From Verrucomicrobiota bacterium (lineage in GTDB: Bacteria; Verrucomicrobiota; Lentisphaeria; Victivallales; UBA1829): 36,530 nt of DNA. The translations under genes were made by a program, and so were the position numbers. Of the stretch, positions 7,585-14,827 are shown piece by piece. How positions within the stretch are numbered: position 1 is the stretch's first letter; each line of letters begins with the position of its first letter. The notes beneath the pieces are model-generated. The model saw only the letters and a program-made list of their open reading frames with translations, was not told the DNA's origin and did no database searches. The stretch is taken from assembly GCA_022703965.1 (NCBI GenBank), contig JAKJHH010000003.1, positions 1-36,530 of the forward strand. The letters are read 5' to 3'.

Positions 7585-9378
7585 ATGTCAACAGCTCCAA
7601 CAACTCACAAGGCCCTGCTCTCATGGGTACAGTCAGTCGTAGACCTCTGTACTCCCGACGCCGTTCGCTGGTGCGACGGTTCAGCCGCAGAATACAATGA
7701 AATGGCTAACCTCATGGTTGACGCCGGCACATTCATCAGACTGAATGAGCGCCTTCGTCCCAACAGCTTCTTCTGCCGTTCAAGCCCGGCCGACGTTGCC
7801 CGCGTAGAAGAATTCACCTTCATCTGCTCCGAGAAGAAGGAAGATGCTGGACCGACAAACAACTGGAAAGATCCTAAGGAAATGAAGGAAACCCTCAACG
7901 GCTTTTTCAAAGGCTGCATGAAGGGTCGTACTCTCTTCGTTATTCCGTTCAGCATGGGACCTATCGGCTCACACATCTCCAAGATCGGTATTGAGCTCAC
8001 AGACTCCCCCTATGTTGTTTGCAGCATGCACATCATGACAAGAGTCAGCTCCAAGATCTATGATCTTCTCGGCGACAACGGCGAGTTCGTAAAGTGCCTG
8101 CACTCAGTCGGCGCTCCTCTCGAAGCTGCCGCGGCTGATACTCCGTGGCCGTGCAACGCCCAGAACAAGTACATCACACACTTCCCCGAAAGCAACGAAA
8201 TCATTTCTTTCGGTTCCGGTTACGGAGGAAACGCCCTCCTCGGAAAGAAGTGCTTCGCTCTCCGTATCGCTTCCACACTCGCAAAGAAGGAAGGCTGGCT
8301 TGCCGAGCACATGCTCATCCTCAAGCTGACATCTCCCGAGAAGGAAGTCAAGTATGTTGCAGCTGCATTCCCGAGCGCTTGCGGCAAGACAAACCTTGCT
8401 ATGCTTGAGCCCACAGTTCCCGGCTGGAAGGTCGACTGCATCGGCGATGATATCGCATGGATGAAGATCGGCAAAGACGGCAGACTCTATGCCATCAATC
8501 CTGAAGCCGGTTTCTTCGGTGTTGCTCCGGGTACATCCATGAGCTCCAACCCGAACGCAATGCGCACACTGAACGCCAACATCATCTTCACAAACTGCGC
8601 TCTCACTCCCGAAGGCGACGTCTGGTGGGAAGATATGACCAAGGAAAAACCCGCAAAGCTCGTCGACTGGATGCGTCGTCCCTGGACTCCGGAATGCGGC
8701 CGCAAGGCAGCTCACCCGAACGCCAGATTCGCTGCTCCTGCACGTCAGTGCCCGGTTATCGCTCCTGAATGGGAAGATCCGAGCGGCGTTCCGATCTCTG
8801 CATTCCTCTTCGGCGGTCGCAGAGCTTCTGTAGTTCCGCTTGTCAACGAAGCTCTCAGCTGGAACCACGGTGTATTCCTCGGCTCCATCATGGCTTCTGA
8901 AATGACTGCTGCTGCTGCCGGTACTGTTGGTACCCTCCGCAGAGACCCCTTCGCCATGCTTCCGTTCTGCGGATACAACATGGGCGATTATTTCGGTCAC
9001 TGGGTCAGCATGGGCAAGAAGAGCGACAAGCTCCCGAAAATCTTCTACGTCAACTGGTTCAAGAAGTCCCCTGAAGGCAAGTGGCTCTGGCCCGGATTCG
9101 GCGACAACAGCCGCGTTCTCAAGTGGATCTTCGAACGTTGCGCAGGAAAAGTCAGTGCTATTGCTACTCCTATCGGCAACCTGCCTGAAGCTAAAGATCT
9201 TGACCTCACTGGTCTCAAAGGCGTTACAGCCGATGATCTCAAGCTTCTCCTCGAAGTCGACAAGGAAGGCTGGAAGAAGGAAATTCCGCTTGTCAAGGAA
9301 CACTTTGCCAAGTTCGGAACTCACCTTCCGAAGGAACTCAACGACGAGCTCGATGCTCTCGCTGCACGCCTGAACTAA
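7585..9378 (+). CDS. pckG: Phosphoenolpyruvate carboxykinase (GTP)
   Basis: The enzyme interconverts oxaloacetate + GTP with PEP + CO2 + GDP in the cytoplasm. The 597-residue length fits the GTP-dependent family. Residues 263-272 carry the P-loop [10 protein letters not shown], with the hyper-reactive Cys C266 and K268 typical of GTP-PEPCK, followed by the second metal-binding stretch around [10 protein letters not shown] and [15 protein letters not shown]. Also present are [22 protein letters not shown] and the nucleotide-binding [10 protein letters not shown] region. An AAGGA site lies 6 bases before the ATG. Its place after oadBGA suggests linked flux at the PEP-oxaloacetate-pyruvate node: PEP carboxylation conserving GTP during fermentation, and oxaloacetate decarboxylation conserving energy as a Na+ gradient. 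Codon bias is extreme, consistent with a very abundant enzyme. Confidence 0.96.
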   Translation: MSTAPTTHKALLSWVQSVVDLCTPDAVRWCDGSAAEYNEMANLMVDAGTFIRLNERLRPNSFFCRSSPADVARVEEFTFICSEKKEDAGPTNNWKDPKEMKETLNGFFKGCMKGRTLFVIPFSMGPIGSHISKIGIELTDSPYVVCSMHIMTRVSSKIYDLLGDNGEFVKCLHSVGAPLEAAAADTPWPCNAQNKYITHFPESNEIISFGSGYGGNALLGKKCFALRIASTLAKKEGWLAEHMLILKLTSPEKEVKYVAAAFPSACGKTNLAMLEPTVPGWKVDCIGDDIAWMKIGKDGRLYAINPEAGFFGVAPGTSMSSNPNAMRTLNANIIFTNCALTPEGDVWWEDMTKEKPAKLVDWMRRPWTPECGRKAAHPNARFAAPARQCPVIAPEWEDPSGVPISAFLFGGRRASVVPLVNEALSWNHGVFLGSIMASEMTAAAAGTVGTLRRDPFAMLPFCGYNMGDYFGHWVSMGKKSDKLPKIFYVNWFKKSPEGKWLWPGFGDNSRVLKWIFERCAGKVSAIATPIGNLPEAKDLDLTGLKGVTADDLKLLLEVDKEGWKKEIPLVKEHFAKFGTHLPKELNDELDALAARLN

Positions 9379-9402
9379 TCAGGTCAGTTTCTGAATTACT
9401 CC

Positions 9403-9433
9403 GGGACAGGATTGCAAAATCCTGTCCCTTTTT
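9403..9433 (+). terminator. Rho-independent terminator after pckG
   Basis: A perfect 11-bp stem (GGGACAGGATT with AATCCTGTCCC) and a 4-base GCAA loop are followed by TTTTT. It begins 24 bp after the pckG stop. This is a textbook intrinsic terminator. Confidence 0.92.
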
Positions 9434-9465
9434 GTTTTTTATATTTGCGCTTCCACGTGGATTTG

Positions 9466-9501
9466 ATGGACTGTATGGACATCATGGACACAATGGACAA
9501 T
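9466..9501 (+). repeat. Four tandem 9-bp units, ATGGAC plus three variable bases
   Basis: ATGGAC occurs at 9466, 9475, 9484 and 9493, exactly 9 bp apart, each followed by a different trinucleotide. It lies in the 375-bp gap between pckG and the next gene. The 9-bp period keeps reading frame (Met-Asp-X), but the frame stops 34 codons after the first ATG with no ribosome-binding site, so I treat it as a non-coding minisatellite. Confidence 0.6.
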
Positions 9502-9534
9502 AATTCTCCTCTAAATCCCATTCCTTTGAAATTC

Positions 9535-9549
9535 TTCGTGTCCTTCGTG
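9535..9549 (+). repeat. Paired TTCGTG element with 9-bp period
   Basis: TTCGTG occurs at 9535-9540 and 9544-9549 and is followed by an A-rich run. I recall similar CTTCGTGTCCTTCGTG stretches as recurring intergenic elements in unrelated environmental genomes, but cannot verify that here. The rest of the 9434-9753 gap holds only the 9-bp tandem repeat and a putative promoter. Confidence 0.4.
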
Positions 9550-9623
9550 ATTAAAAATCTCTTACGATAAAGCTGGGGGTATTTTTTTATGCAATGCCTT
9601 GTGTGGAAAGTTGTTTTATTATC

Positions 9624-9651
9624 TTGACATCTTTTTCTAATATGTTATTAG
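9624..9651 (+). promoter_or_regulatory. Putative sigma-70 promoter for the small secreted protein gene
   Basis: A perfect -35 TTGACA (9624-9629) is followed after 16 bp by TATTAG (9646-9651, 4 of 6 match). This would give a leader of about 95 bases before the ATG at 9754. Confidence 0.4.
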
Positions 9652-9753
9652 TACAAATGTTATTTTATCCTTTGTGAGTTCGGCGGATCTTGTTGCTTAT
9701 GTGAGAATGGTTCGCTTTATTAGTGAGTAAAACGAAAAAGAAAGGACAGACAA

Positions 9754-10275
9754 ATGAACGTAGTGAAAATGACAGTCGCGGCTGTCTTTGCCGCATCCTT
9801 CGCCCTCAACGCAGAGAACCTTCTGAAAGCCGATTCCTTCTCCAAGGAAAACGGATGGAATGTTTTCATTAATAAGCCTGTTGCCGAGATCGGTGCCACT
9901 GTAAAATTTGATGGAGGCAAAGCTGTAATAAATCTTCCTGCGACAACAGAAAACAAGCAGCATTTTATTCAGGTCTATGCGCCGCTCGAACTTGTTCAGG
10001 GAAAAAGCTACAAGATGACCTTTACAGCTGATTCCACAAAAGAAGGCAATATTCACATCAGCTATCTTCTGAGCAAAGCTCCTTATACTTCCTATGCGAA
10101 TGGAAACGTCAAGCTTGCCGTAGGTTCCAAGGATTATGAAATTACTTTGACTCCCAAAGCTGACAGCAAGGGAGGATATGATTCTCCGCGCTCCATCCGC
10201 TTTATGACAGGTGCTCTTGCCGAATCCACAATCACTCTTTCAAAGGTTGTGATCGAAGAAGTCCCCGCAAAATAA
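9754..10275 (+). CDS. Small secreted protein, carbohydrate-binding-module-like beta-sandwich
   Basis: The 173-residue protein has a signal peptide (MNVVKMTVAAVFAASFALNA, cleavage near residue 20) and one domain patterned like CBM family 4/9 modules: an NLLKADSFSKENGWNVF opening, a YAPLELVQGKSYKMTFTAD strand pair in the middle, and a C-terminal STITLSKVVIEEV strand. The same kind of module forms the C-terminus of the large glycosidase encoded at 14828-17560. The pattern is one I know from CBM4/9 domains fused to glycosidases, but here it stands alone with no catalytic domain. An AAAGGA site precedes the ATG. It lies alone between two terminators, so it is monocistronic. It may bind sugars in the periplasm or at the cell surface; the ligand is unknown. 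Confidence 0.6.
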   Translation: MNVVKMTVAAVFAASFALNAENLLKADSFSKENGWNVFINKPVAEIGATVKFDGGKAVINLPATTENKQHFIQVYAPLELVQGKSYKMTFTADSTKEGNIHISYLLSKAPYTSYANGNVKLAVGSKDYEITLTPKADSKGGYDSPRSIRFMTGALAESTITLSKVVIEEVPAK

Positions 10276-10299
10276 TTGATCCTGATATTTTCTGAACAG

Positions 10300-10333
10300 A
10301 GAGAGAATGGAGAAATCTGTTCTCTCTTTTTTT
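10300..10333 (+). terminator. Rho-independent terminator after the small secreted protein gene
   Basis: An 8-bp stem (AGAGAGAA with TTCTCTCT), extendable by a G-U and an A-U pair, with a 12-base loop, runs into seven T. It lies between two convergent genes. Confidence 0.75.
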
Positions 10334-10343
10334 GTCCGGACTT

Positions 10344-11123
10344 TCAGATTGAAAGCAGTTTGATGTCGGAGATTTTGAGTCCGGCGCTTTCGAGGCAGGA
10401 GGCGTGATAAGTGAAGTCGCAGATCTCGGAAGGCCTGTGCGAGTCAGTCGAGAACGCGAATAAAGCGCCTTTTTCAGCGCCGTATTTTAACATTTCGATG
10501 TCAGCCGGGATTTTGTAGTGGGAGTTCAGTTCCAGCGCTACATTGCTGCGGATTGCGGCATCTACGGTTTTCTTTATGAGTTCCGGAGGGATTTGTCCGT
10601 CAATCTGATAATGCAGCCAGCGGAAGGGATGTCCGAGTACGTCAATATCTTTGTCCAGGAGCCTCATAGTGTGGGATTCCCATGCTTCGAGAATCTGTAT
10701 GGGCGAGGAGCCGTTTTTCTGAGAACAGTGCAGATAATGTATGCTGCCGATAAGTACTTTGAAGCTTTTTCTGAACTCGGGATCAAGAGTGAAACGTCCG
10801 TCGTCCATCATCTCCACTTCGATGCCGGGAAAAATACCGCAATCCTTATACTTTCCGAGTATCCGCAAGTGTTTTTCGATAATTGCGTTGCCGCGCGGGC
10901 GGTGAGCGTCGAAAATGGAGGAATCCGCCATATACTGCCATGCCCAGGCGATTTCTTTTGGAAAGTATATCGCCATACCGTGGTCGGTGATGAAAACTTT
11001 GTCTATTTCAAACGGGTTTTTACGGCGCAAGGGATCCGAAAGAATCTCTTTGTAGAGCTCCGGAGTCATAGTCTCTTCGGCGCAATAACTTAAATTGCTG
11101 TGAGTATGAAAGTCGCTTATCAT
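10344..11123 (-). CDS. PHP-domain metal-dependent phosphoesterase (histidinol-phosphatase-like)
   Basis: The 259-residue protein has the PHP-family metal ligands in order: DFHTHSNLS at the start (H6, H8), ITDHG near residue 47, PGIEVE near 100, IGSIHYLH near 127, LGHPFRW near 163, and a C-terminal FSTDSHRP. It lacks polymerase or other fused domains and is close in length to HisK-type histidinol phosphatases. No histidine genes are nearby, so the substrate is unassigned; the family also includes sugar-phosphate and nucleotide phosphoesterases. It is expected to be cytoplasmic. It follows rpsT on the minus strand but is separated from it by a strong terminator, so it probably has its own promoter in the short gap or depends on readthrough. 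Confidence 0.82.
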   Translation of the reverse strand: MISDFHTHSNLSYCAEETMTPELYKEILSDPLRRKNPFEIDKVFITDHGMAIYFPKEIAWAWQYMADSSIFDAHRPRGNAIIEKHLRILGKYKDCGIFPGIEVEMMDDGRFTLDPEFRKSFKVLIGSIHYLHCSQKNGSSPIQILEAWESHTMRLLDKDIDVLGHPFRWLHYQIDGQIPPELIKKTVDAAIRSNVALELNSHYKIPADIEMLKYGAEKGALFAFSTDSHRPSEICDFTYHASCLESAGLKISDIKLLSI

Positions 11124-11143
11124 TTGGTTTTAGACTGTAGAAA

Positions 11144-11180
11144 AGAGAAAAAGCCATTCCGGAAAAAGACCGGAATGGCT
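11144..11180 (-). terminator. Rho-independent terminator after rpsT
   Basis: A perfect 11-bp stem (AGCCATTCCGG at 11152-11162 with CCGGAATGGCT at 11170-11180) and a 7-base loop lie after the rpsT stop. On the minus strand it is followed by a T/C-rich tract (TTTTTCTCTTTT). Confidence 0.85.
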
Positions 11181-11205
11181 GAAAGACAATCGCTTTACAG
11201 AAAGA

Positions 11206-11481
11206 TTATTTCTTGCTTGCCTTAGCAGTGTTAAGGGCAAGAGTCAGGCGTGACTTCTTTCTGGAAGCCTTGTTGCCGTGAATTGTTCCGGCTTTGACAG
11301 CTTTGTCGAACTTTGCGACGAGGCTGTTGTAGAGCTCTTCAGCAAGTGTGAGCTCAGATGATTCGATGGCAGCGCGGAATTTCTTCTCGACTGTTGAGAG
11401 TTCGCTGTTTCTTGACTTGTGTCTGAGACGTGCCTTTGTGCTTGTCTTCAAGCGCTTGAGTGCTGATTTTGTGTGGGCCAT
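11206..11481 (-). CDS. rpsT: 30S ribosomal protein S20
   Basis: The 91-residue basic protein begins MAHTKSALKRLKTSTKARLRHK and continues with the typical S20 pattern of a Lys/Arg-rich helix, a middle EELYNSLVAKFDKAVKAGTIHGNKASRKKSRL and an Ala-rich end. S20 binds the 5' and 3' minor domains of 16S rRNA. The ATG at 11481 is chosen over a longer upstream reading because it gives the conserved N-terminus and has AAGGA 10 bases upstream. It is transcribed alone, divergently from parE, and ends in a strong terminator. S20 is often autoregulated in its leader; nothing specific is visible here. Confidence 0.96.
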   Translation of the reverse strand: MAHTKSALKRLKTSTKARLRHKSRNSELSTVEKKFRAAIESSELTLAEELYNSLVAKFDKAVKAGTIHGNKASRKKSRLTLALNTAKASKK

Positions 11482-11521
11482 TATGCCAATCCTTCTTTTT
11501 AACTTTAAATTCTGAACGGTT

Positions 11522-11550
11522 AATATAGACGGCATCAGCAACTAATGCAA
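11522..11550 (-). promoter_or_regulatory. Putative sigma-70 promoter of rpsT
   Basis: On the minus strand, TTGCAT (plus 11545-11550), a 17-bp spacer and TATATT (plus 11522-11527, 5 of 6 match) lie about 40 bases before the rpsT start. Confidence 0.4.
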
Positions 11551-11678
11551 ATTTTTATAATACACAGAATCACAAAAAAATAAGGACAGCGTTCTTCACT
11601 GCAATATTCCGTTGGAGTTTCAGAGTTTTTGAGCTATATTCCGCTATTCCTATTTTTGATTACTCGGAGCATTTACAT

Positions 11679-13502
11679 ATGAGCGACGCAGCAAAACAGA
11701 CACATCTTTATGATGAAAGTAAAATTAAGACACTCAGTTCTCTTGAACACATAAGAACACGTCCCGGCATGTACATCGGACGTCTTGGCGACGGATCAAA
11801 TCCCGACGACGGCATTTACGTGCTTGTCAAGGAAATCATCGACAACAGTATCGACGAATATATAATGGGCTTCGGCCGCAGAATTGATGTCGAGCTCAAG
11901 GATGATCTCGTAACTGTCAGAGACTTCGGACGAGGCATTCCGCTTGGAAAACTCGCCGAATGCGTGTCTCAGATCAATACCGGCGCAAAATACAATTCAG
12001 ATGTCTTTCAGTTCTCTGTCGGATTGAACGGCGTAGGAACAAAAGCCGTAAACGCTCTTGCCGAGAAATTCGTCGCCACATCGTTCCGCGAGGGAAAATT
12101 CCGCAAGGTCAGCTTTGAAAAGGGTATAATCGTAAAGGATGAAACCGGCAGTTCCGAGGAAAAAGACGGGACAATGATTGCCTTTGTTCCTGACCACTCT
12201 GCCACGGTTTTCGGTGATTACACCTTCAAACAGGAATATATTGAAAAGCGCATATGGATGTATGCATTCCTTAACAGCGGTCTCAATATCTACCTTAACG
12301 GCACCCGCTATTACTCCAAGAACGGCTTGCGCGATCTCATCGAAAGCGAAGTACAGGAAGACCGTCATTACGACATCATTCACTACTGCGACAAAACTCT
12401 TGAGTTCGCTTTCTGTCATACCTCGAATTACGGGGAAACATATTTCTCATTCGTAAACGGACAGTACACCAATGACGGCGGTACTCATCTTTCGGCCTTC
12501 AAGGAAGGTATTCTGCGCGGGATCAACGACTTTTCAGGACGCTCTTTCCAGGGAGCCGATGTGCGTGACGGTATCGCCGGAGCTATTGCCATTAAACTTC
12601 AGGATCCCGTTTTTGAATCACAAACAAAAAACAAGCTCGGAAATGCCGATATTAAAGGCTGGATTGTCAGCACTGTCCAGCAGGCTGTTGCCGACTATAT
12701 GCACCGCCACAGCGACGAAGCTGCCAAAATCATCGAAAAAATCGAGCACAACGAAGCTGTTCGCAAGGAAATTCAGTCCGTTCAGAAGCAGTCCAGAGAA
12801 AAAGCCAAGAAGATGAGTCTTAAGATTCCCAAACTTAAAGACTGCAAAATTCACTTCGGAGACCGTTCTGAACGTGCTTCCGAGACAATGATATTCCTGA
12901 CGGAAGGACAATCTGCCGCAGGCTCAATGGTCAGTTGCCGTGATGTCATGACTCAGGCGATTTTCTCGCTCAAGGGTAAACCGCTGAACTGCCATTGCAA
13001 GAAAATAAACAAGGTCTATGAAAACGAAGAGCTTTATTACATCATGAAGGCTCTGGATATTGAAAACGACATTGAAGACCTGCGTTATGCGAAAGTCGTT
13101 ATAGCGACTGACTCGGACGTGGACGGACTCCATATCAGAAACCTGCTCATAACCTTCTTCCTGACCTACTTTGAGCAGCTGGTGAAAGCCGGACATCTCT
13201 TTATTCTTGAAACTCCTCTTTTCCGAGTCAGGAACAAGAAACAGACTATATATTGCTATTCCGAAAAGGAACGCGACGCGGCTGTAATTCAGCTGGGCGG
13301 AGCGAGAGGCGGAGTCGAGATCACACGATTCAAGGGACTCGGAGAAATTTCTCCCTCGGAATTCGGCCAGTTCATCGGTGAAAACATACGTCTTGTGAAG
13401 GTGTCCATCGACAACAGCTACGGCATCCCCAAGATGCTGGAATTCTACATGGGCGACAACACGCCCGAGCGTCGCGAACACATCATGACAAACCTTGTCT
13501 GA
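11679..13502 (+). CDS. parE: Type IIA DNA topoisomerase subunit B, ParE-like (topoisomerase IV / gyrase B)
   Basis: The ATPase and DNA-gate subunit has 607 residues. The GHKL ATPase domain shows IRTRPGMYIG, EIIDNSIDEY (catalytic Glu and Asn), VRDFGRGIP and GLNGVGTKAVNAL. The transducer domain has the QTKNKLGN switch-Lys loop. The TOPRIM domain has FLTEGQSAAGS, KGKPLN, the metal ligands ATDSDVDGLHIR, and ITRFKGLGE. The overall pattern resembles Bacteroidetes/PVC ParE more than GyrB, and no long GyrB insertion is present. The usual EGDSA is EGQSA; the catalytic Glu is kept. No parC follows: the next gene is convergent. GGAG lies about 10 bases before the ATG. Whether it pairs with a distant ParC or GyrA cannot be told here. 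Confidence 0.92.
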   Translation: MSDAAKQTHLYDESKIKTLSSLEHIRTRPGMYIGRLGDGSNPDDGIYVLVKEIIDNSIDEYIMGFGRRIDVELKDDLVTVRDFGRGIPLGKLAECVSQINTGAKYNSDVFQFSVGLNGVGTKAVNALAEKFVATSFREGKFRKVSFEKGIIVKDETGSSEEKDGTMIAFVPDHSATVFGDYTFKQEYIEKRIWMYAFLNSGLNIYLNGTRYYSKNGLRDLIESEVQEDRHYDIIHYCDKTLEFAFCHTSNYGETYFSFVNGQYTNDGGTHLSAFKEGILRGINDFSGRSFQGADVRDGIAGAIAIKLQDPVFESQTKNKLGNADIKGWIVSTVQQAVADYMHRHSDEAAKIIEKIEHNEAVRKEIQSVQKQSREKAKKMSLKIPKLKDCKIHFGDRSERASETMIFLTEGQSAAGSMVSCRDVMTQAIFSLKGKPLNCHCKKINKVYENEELYYIMKALDIENDIEDLRYAKVVIATDSDVDGLHIRNLLITFFLTYFEQLVKAGHLFILETPLFRVRNKKQTIYCYSEKERDAAVIQLGGARGGVEITRFKGLGEISPSEFGQFIGENIRLVKVSIDNSYGIPKMLEFYMGDNTPERREHIMTNLV

Positions 13503-13517
13503 AGAGGTAAACAAAAA

Positions 13518-13588
13518 TCGACCCGAGCGGGATGATTTATTTTTGCTGGCTTGCCTTGAATATTTATTCGACCCGAACGGGGCGATTT
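13518..13588 (+). repeat. Pair of imperfect 21-bp direct repeats after parE
   Basis: Copies lie at 13518-13538 and 13568-13588, 50 bp apart, each opening TCGACCCGA and centred on a small CCCG/CGGG inverted repeat; they differ at three positions. They lie between the convergent parE and GH99-like genes, upstream of the terminator. They may be an intergenic repeat family of this genome. Confidence 0.5.
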
Positions 13589-13603
13589 TGCAGATAAATA
13601 TAA

Positions 13604-13636
13604 AGATCCGAACTCAAGCGAGTCCGGATCTTTTTT
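13604..13636 (+). terminator. Terminator between convergent parE and the GH99-like gene
   Basis: Stem AGATCCG/CGGATCT, then one A-C mismatch, then ACTC/GAGT with an AAGC loop, followed by six T on the plus strand. The minus-strand flank is also T/A-rich, so it may serve both genes. Confidence 0.82.
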
Positions 13637-13651
13637 AATCTGTAGCCAGAA

Positions 13652-14770
13652 TCAGTTTTGCTTGCCGAAGACTTTCTTTACAGCTTCAAGAAATTTGAAG
13701 CCGTATTTTGTGTCAGGTTCAAGATAACTGCCTTCAGTCCATTCGTTCCAGTAGCTTAAGTGGACGATTGAACCTGTTGAATCCTCGCTTTGCATGAAAT
13801 CGGAAATTGAGCGTAAGGCTTTCTCGAAAAGTTCCGGAGTATTGTTCGTGATTACCGTGCCGAAGGGATAGTCCCTTTTGTCGTACATGTCGGACTGCAC
13901 TGTGCGGGGGGAACTGTCCCAGCCTGTGGAAACTACGGGATTGTAGGGGATTGAGAATTTTTTTGTCATTTCGGCGGCAACTCCCTTATTCCGCTCAAAC
14001 CATTCGGAATATTCGAGAGCAGGGAAATCATCTCTGTATTCGCCCCAGCCGTATCTTCCTGTGGAATCGAAGCCGACTTCCTTTAAAAGCGTATCTTCGG
14101 ATGCATAATTTTCCCAGCCCATATCAGAAAGACAGGCTTCTAGATTCAATCTGCCGAGTCCCGCTTTTTCGACTCTGTAGCGGAAGTCTTTAAAGAGCAG
14201 TTTGGCTACATCTGCTCCGCCGAGATCTTGAATCAGAGCTTTGGGTCTGAAAAACGAGAAGAAAAGTCCATCGTTAACTCTCAGATAATTCGGCTGATTA
14301 AGATAGTTTTTTATGCAGTGATCTGTACATTTTACAAAAGTTTCCGGGCTGACGGAGCCGTCCCAGAGAGGCTCGGCCGGTTTTCTGTAGCTGCCGGGAT
14401 GCGCATATATGGGATTGTGATTAGCCCACATGAAAGCGAATTTGAGCGCGTTTCTGTTTTCCGCTTTAAGGAAGCCGTCACGGACGCAGCGCTCGCGGTA
14501 GGAGCCGTCAAAAAAGTAGTACCAGTCAAAAATAAAAGCATCGATGCCATGCTCTGAGGCCGCTTTGATCTTTTTCCACATTGCCTTAGGATCGGCCTCA
14601 TCCTCATAGCCCCAGAGCGGGACTTTCGGCTGTTCATGTCCTGAGAATCTTGGTGTAGCGTATTGAGCGACGCGCCACTCAGTCCAGTTTTTGCCGTGAA
14701 TGACTTCATTTCTCGGATCGACGTGCCAGTTCGGGAAATAATAAGTGCAGACGCAAGGTCTCTTTTTCAT
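13652..14770 (-). CDS. GH99-like / WbsX-family protein, predicted (alpha/beta)8 carbohydrate-active enzyme
   Basis: The 372-residue protein opens with VCTYYFPNWHVDPRNE and GKNWTEWRVAQ, the hallmark of the Glyco_tran_WbsX / GH99-like family, and has ISFDWYYF-like (AFIFDWYYFFDG), FMWANHNP and a C-terminal HLSYWNEWTEGSYLEPD, the conserved WNEW...E segment. It has no signal peptide. Family members are found in polysaccharide biosynthesis and degradation loci, and few have been assayed. It is the last gene of a minus-strand operon after the pseudopilin and the large secreted glycosidase, with AAGGA 8 bases before its ATG. Its place suggests action on the same glycan, in the cytoplasm unless exported by an unrecognised route. 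Confidence 0.75.
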   Translation of the reverse strand: MKKRPCVCTYYFPNWHVDPRNEVIHGKNWTEWRVAQYATPRFSGHEQPKVPLWGYEDEADPKAMWKKIKAASEHGIDAFIFDWYYFFDGSYRERCVRDGFLKAENRNALKFAFMWANHNPIYAHPGSYRKPAEPLWDGSVSPETFVKCTDHCIKNYLNQPNYLRVNDGLFFSFFRPKALIQDLGGADVAKLLFKDFRYRVEKAGLGRLNLEACLSDMGWENYASEDTLLKEVGFDSTGRYGWGEYRDDFPALEYSEWFERNKGVAAEMTKKFSIPYNPVVSTGWDSSPRTVQSDMYDKRDYPFGTVITNNTPELFEKALRSISDFMQSEDSTGSIVHLSYWNEWTEGSYLEPDTKYGFKFLEAVKKVFGKQN

Positions 14771-14827
14771 TGTGAATTCCTTGATTTTTCGTATGTATTA
14801 TCTTTTTTGAAGATATTGGTTATTGCT

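Noticed and set aside
8104-9324. 406-codon open frame on the minus strand opposite pckG
   Set aside because: The strong codon bias of pckG leaves the antisense frame free of stops; it has no ribosome-binding site and no recognisable domain.
9466-9570. 34-codon frame starting in the ATGGAC repeat
   Set aside because: No ribosome-binding site and no homology I recognise; the Met-Asp repeats come from the 9-bp array.
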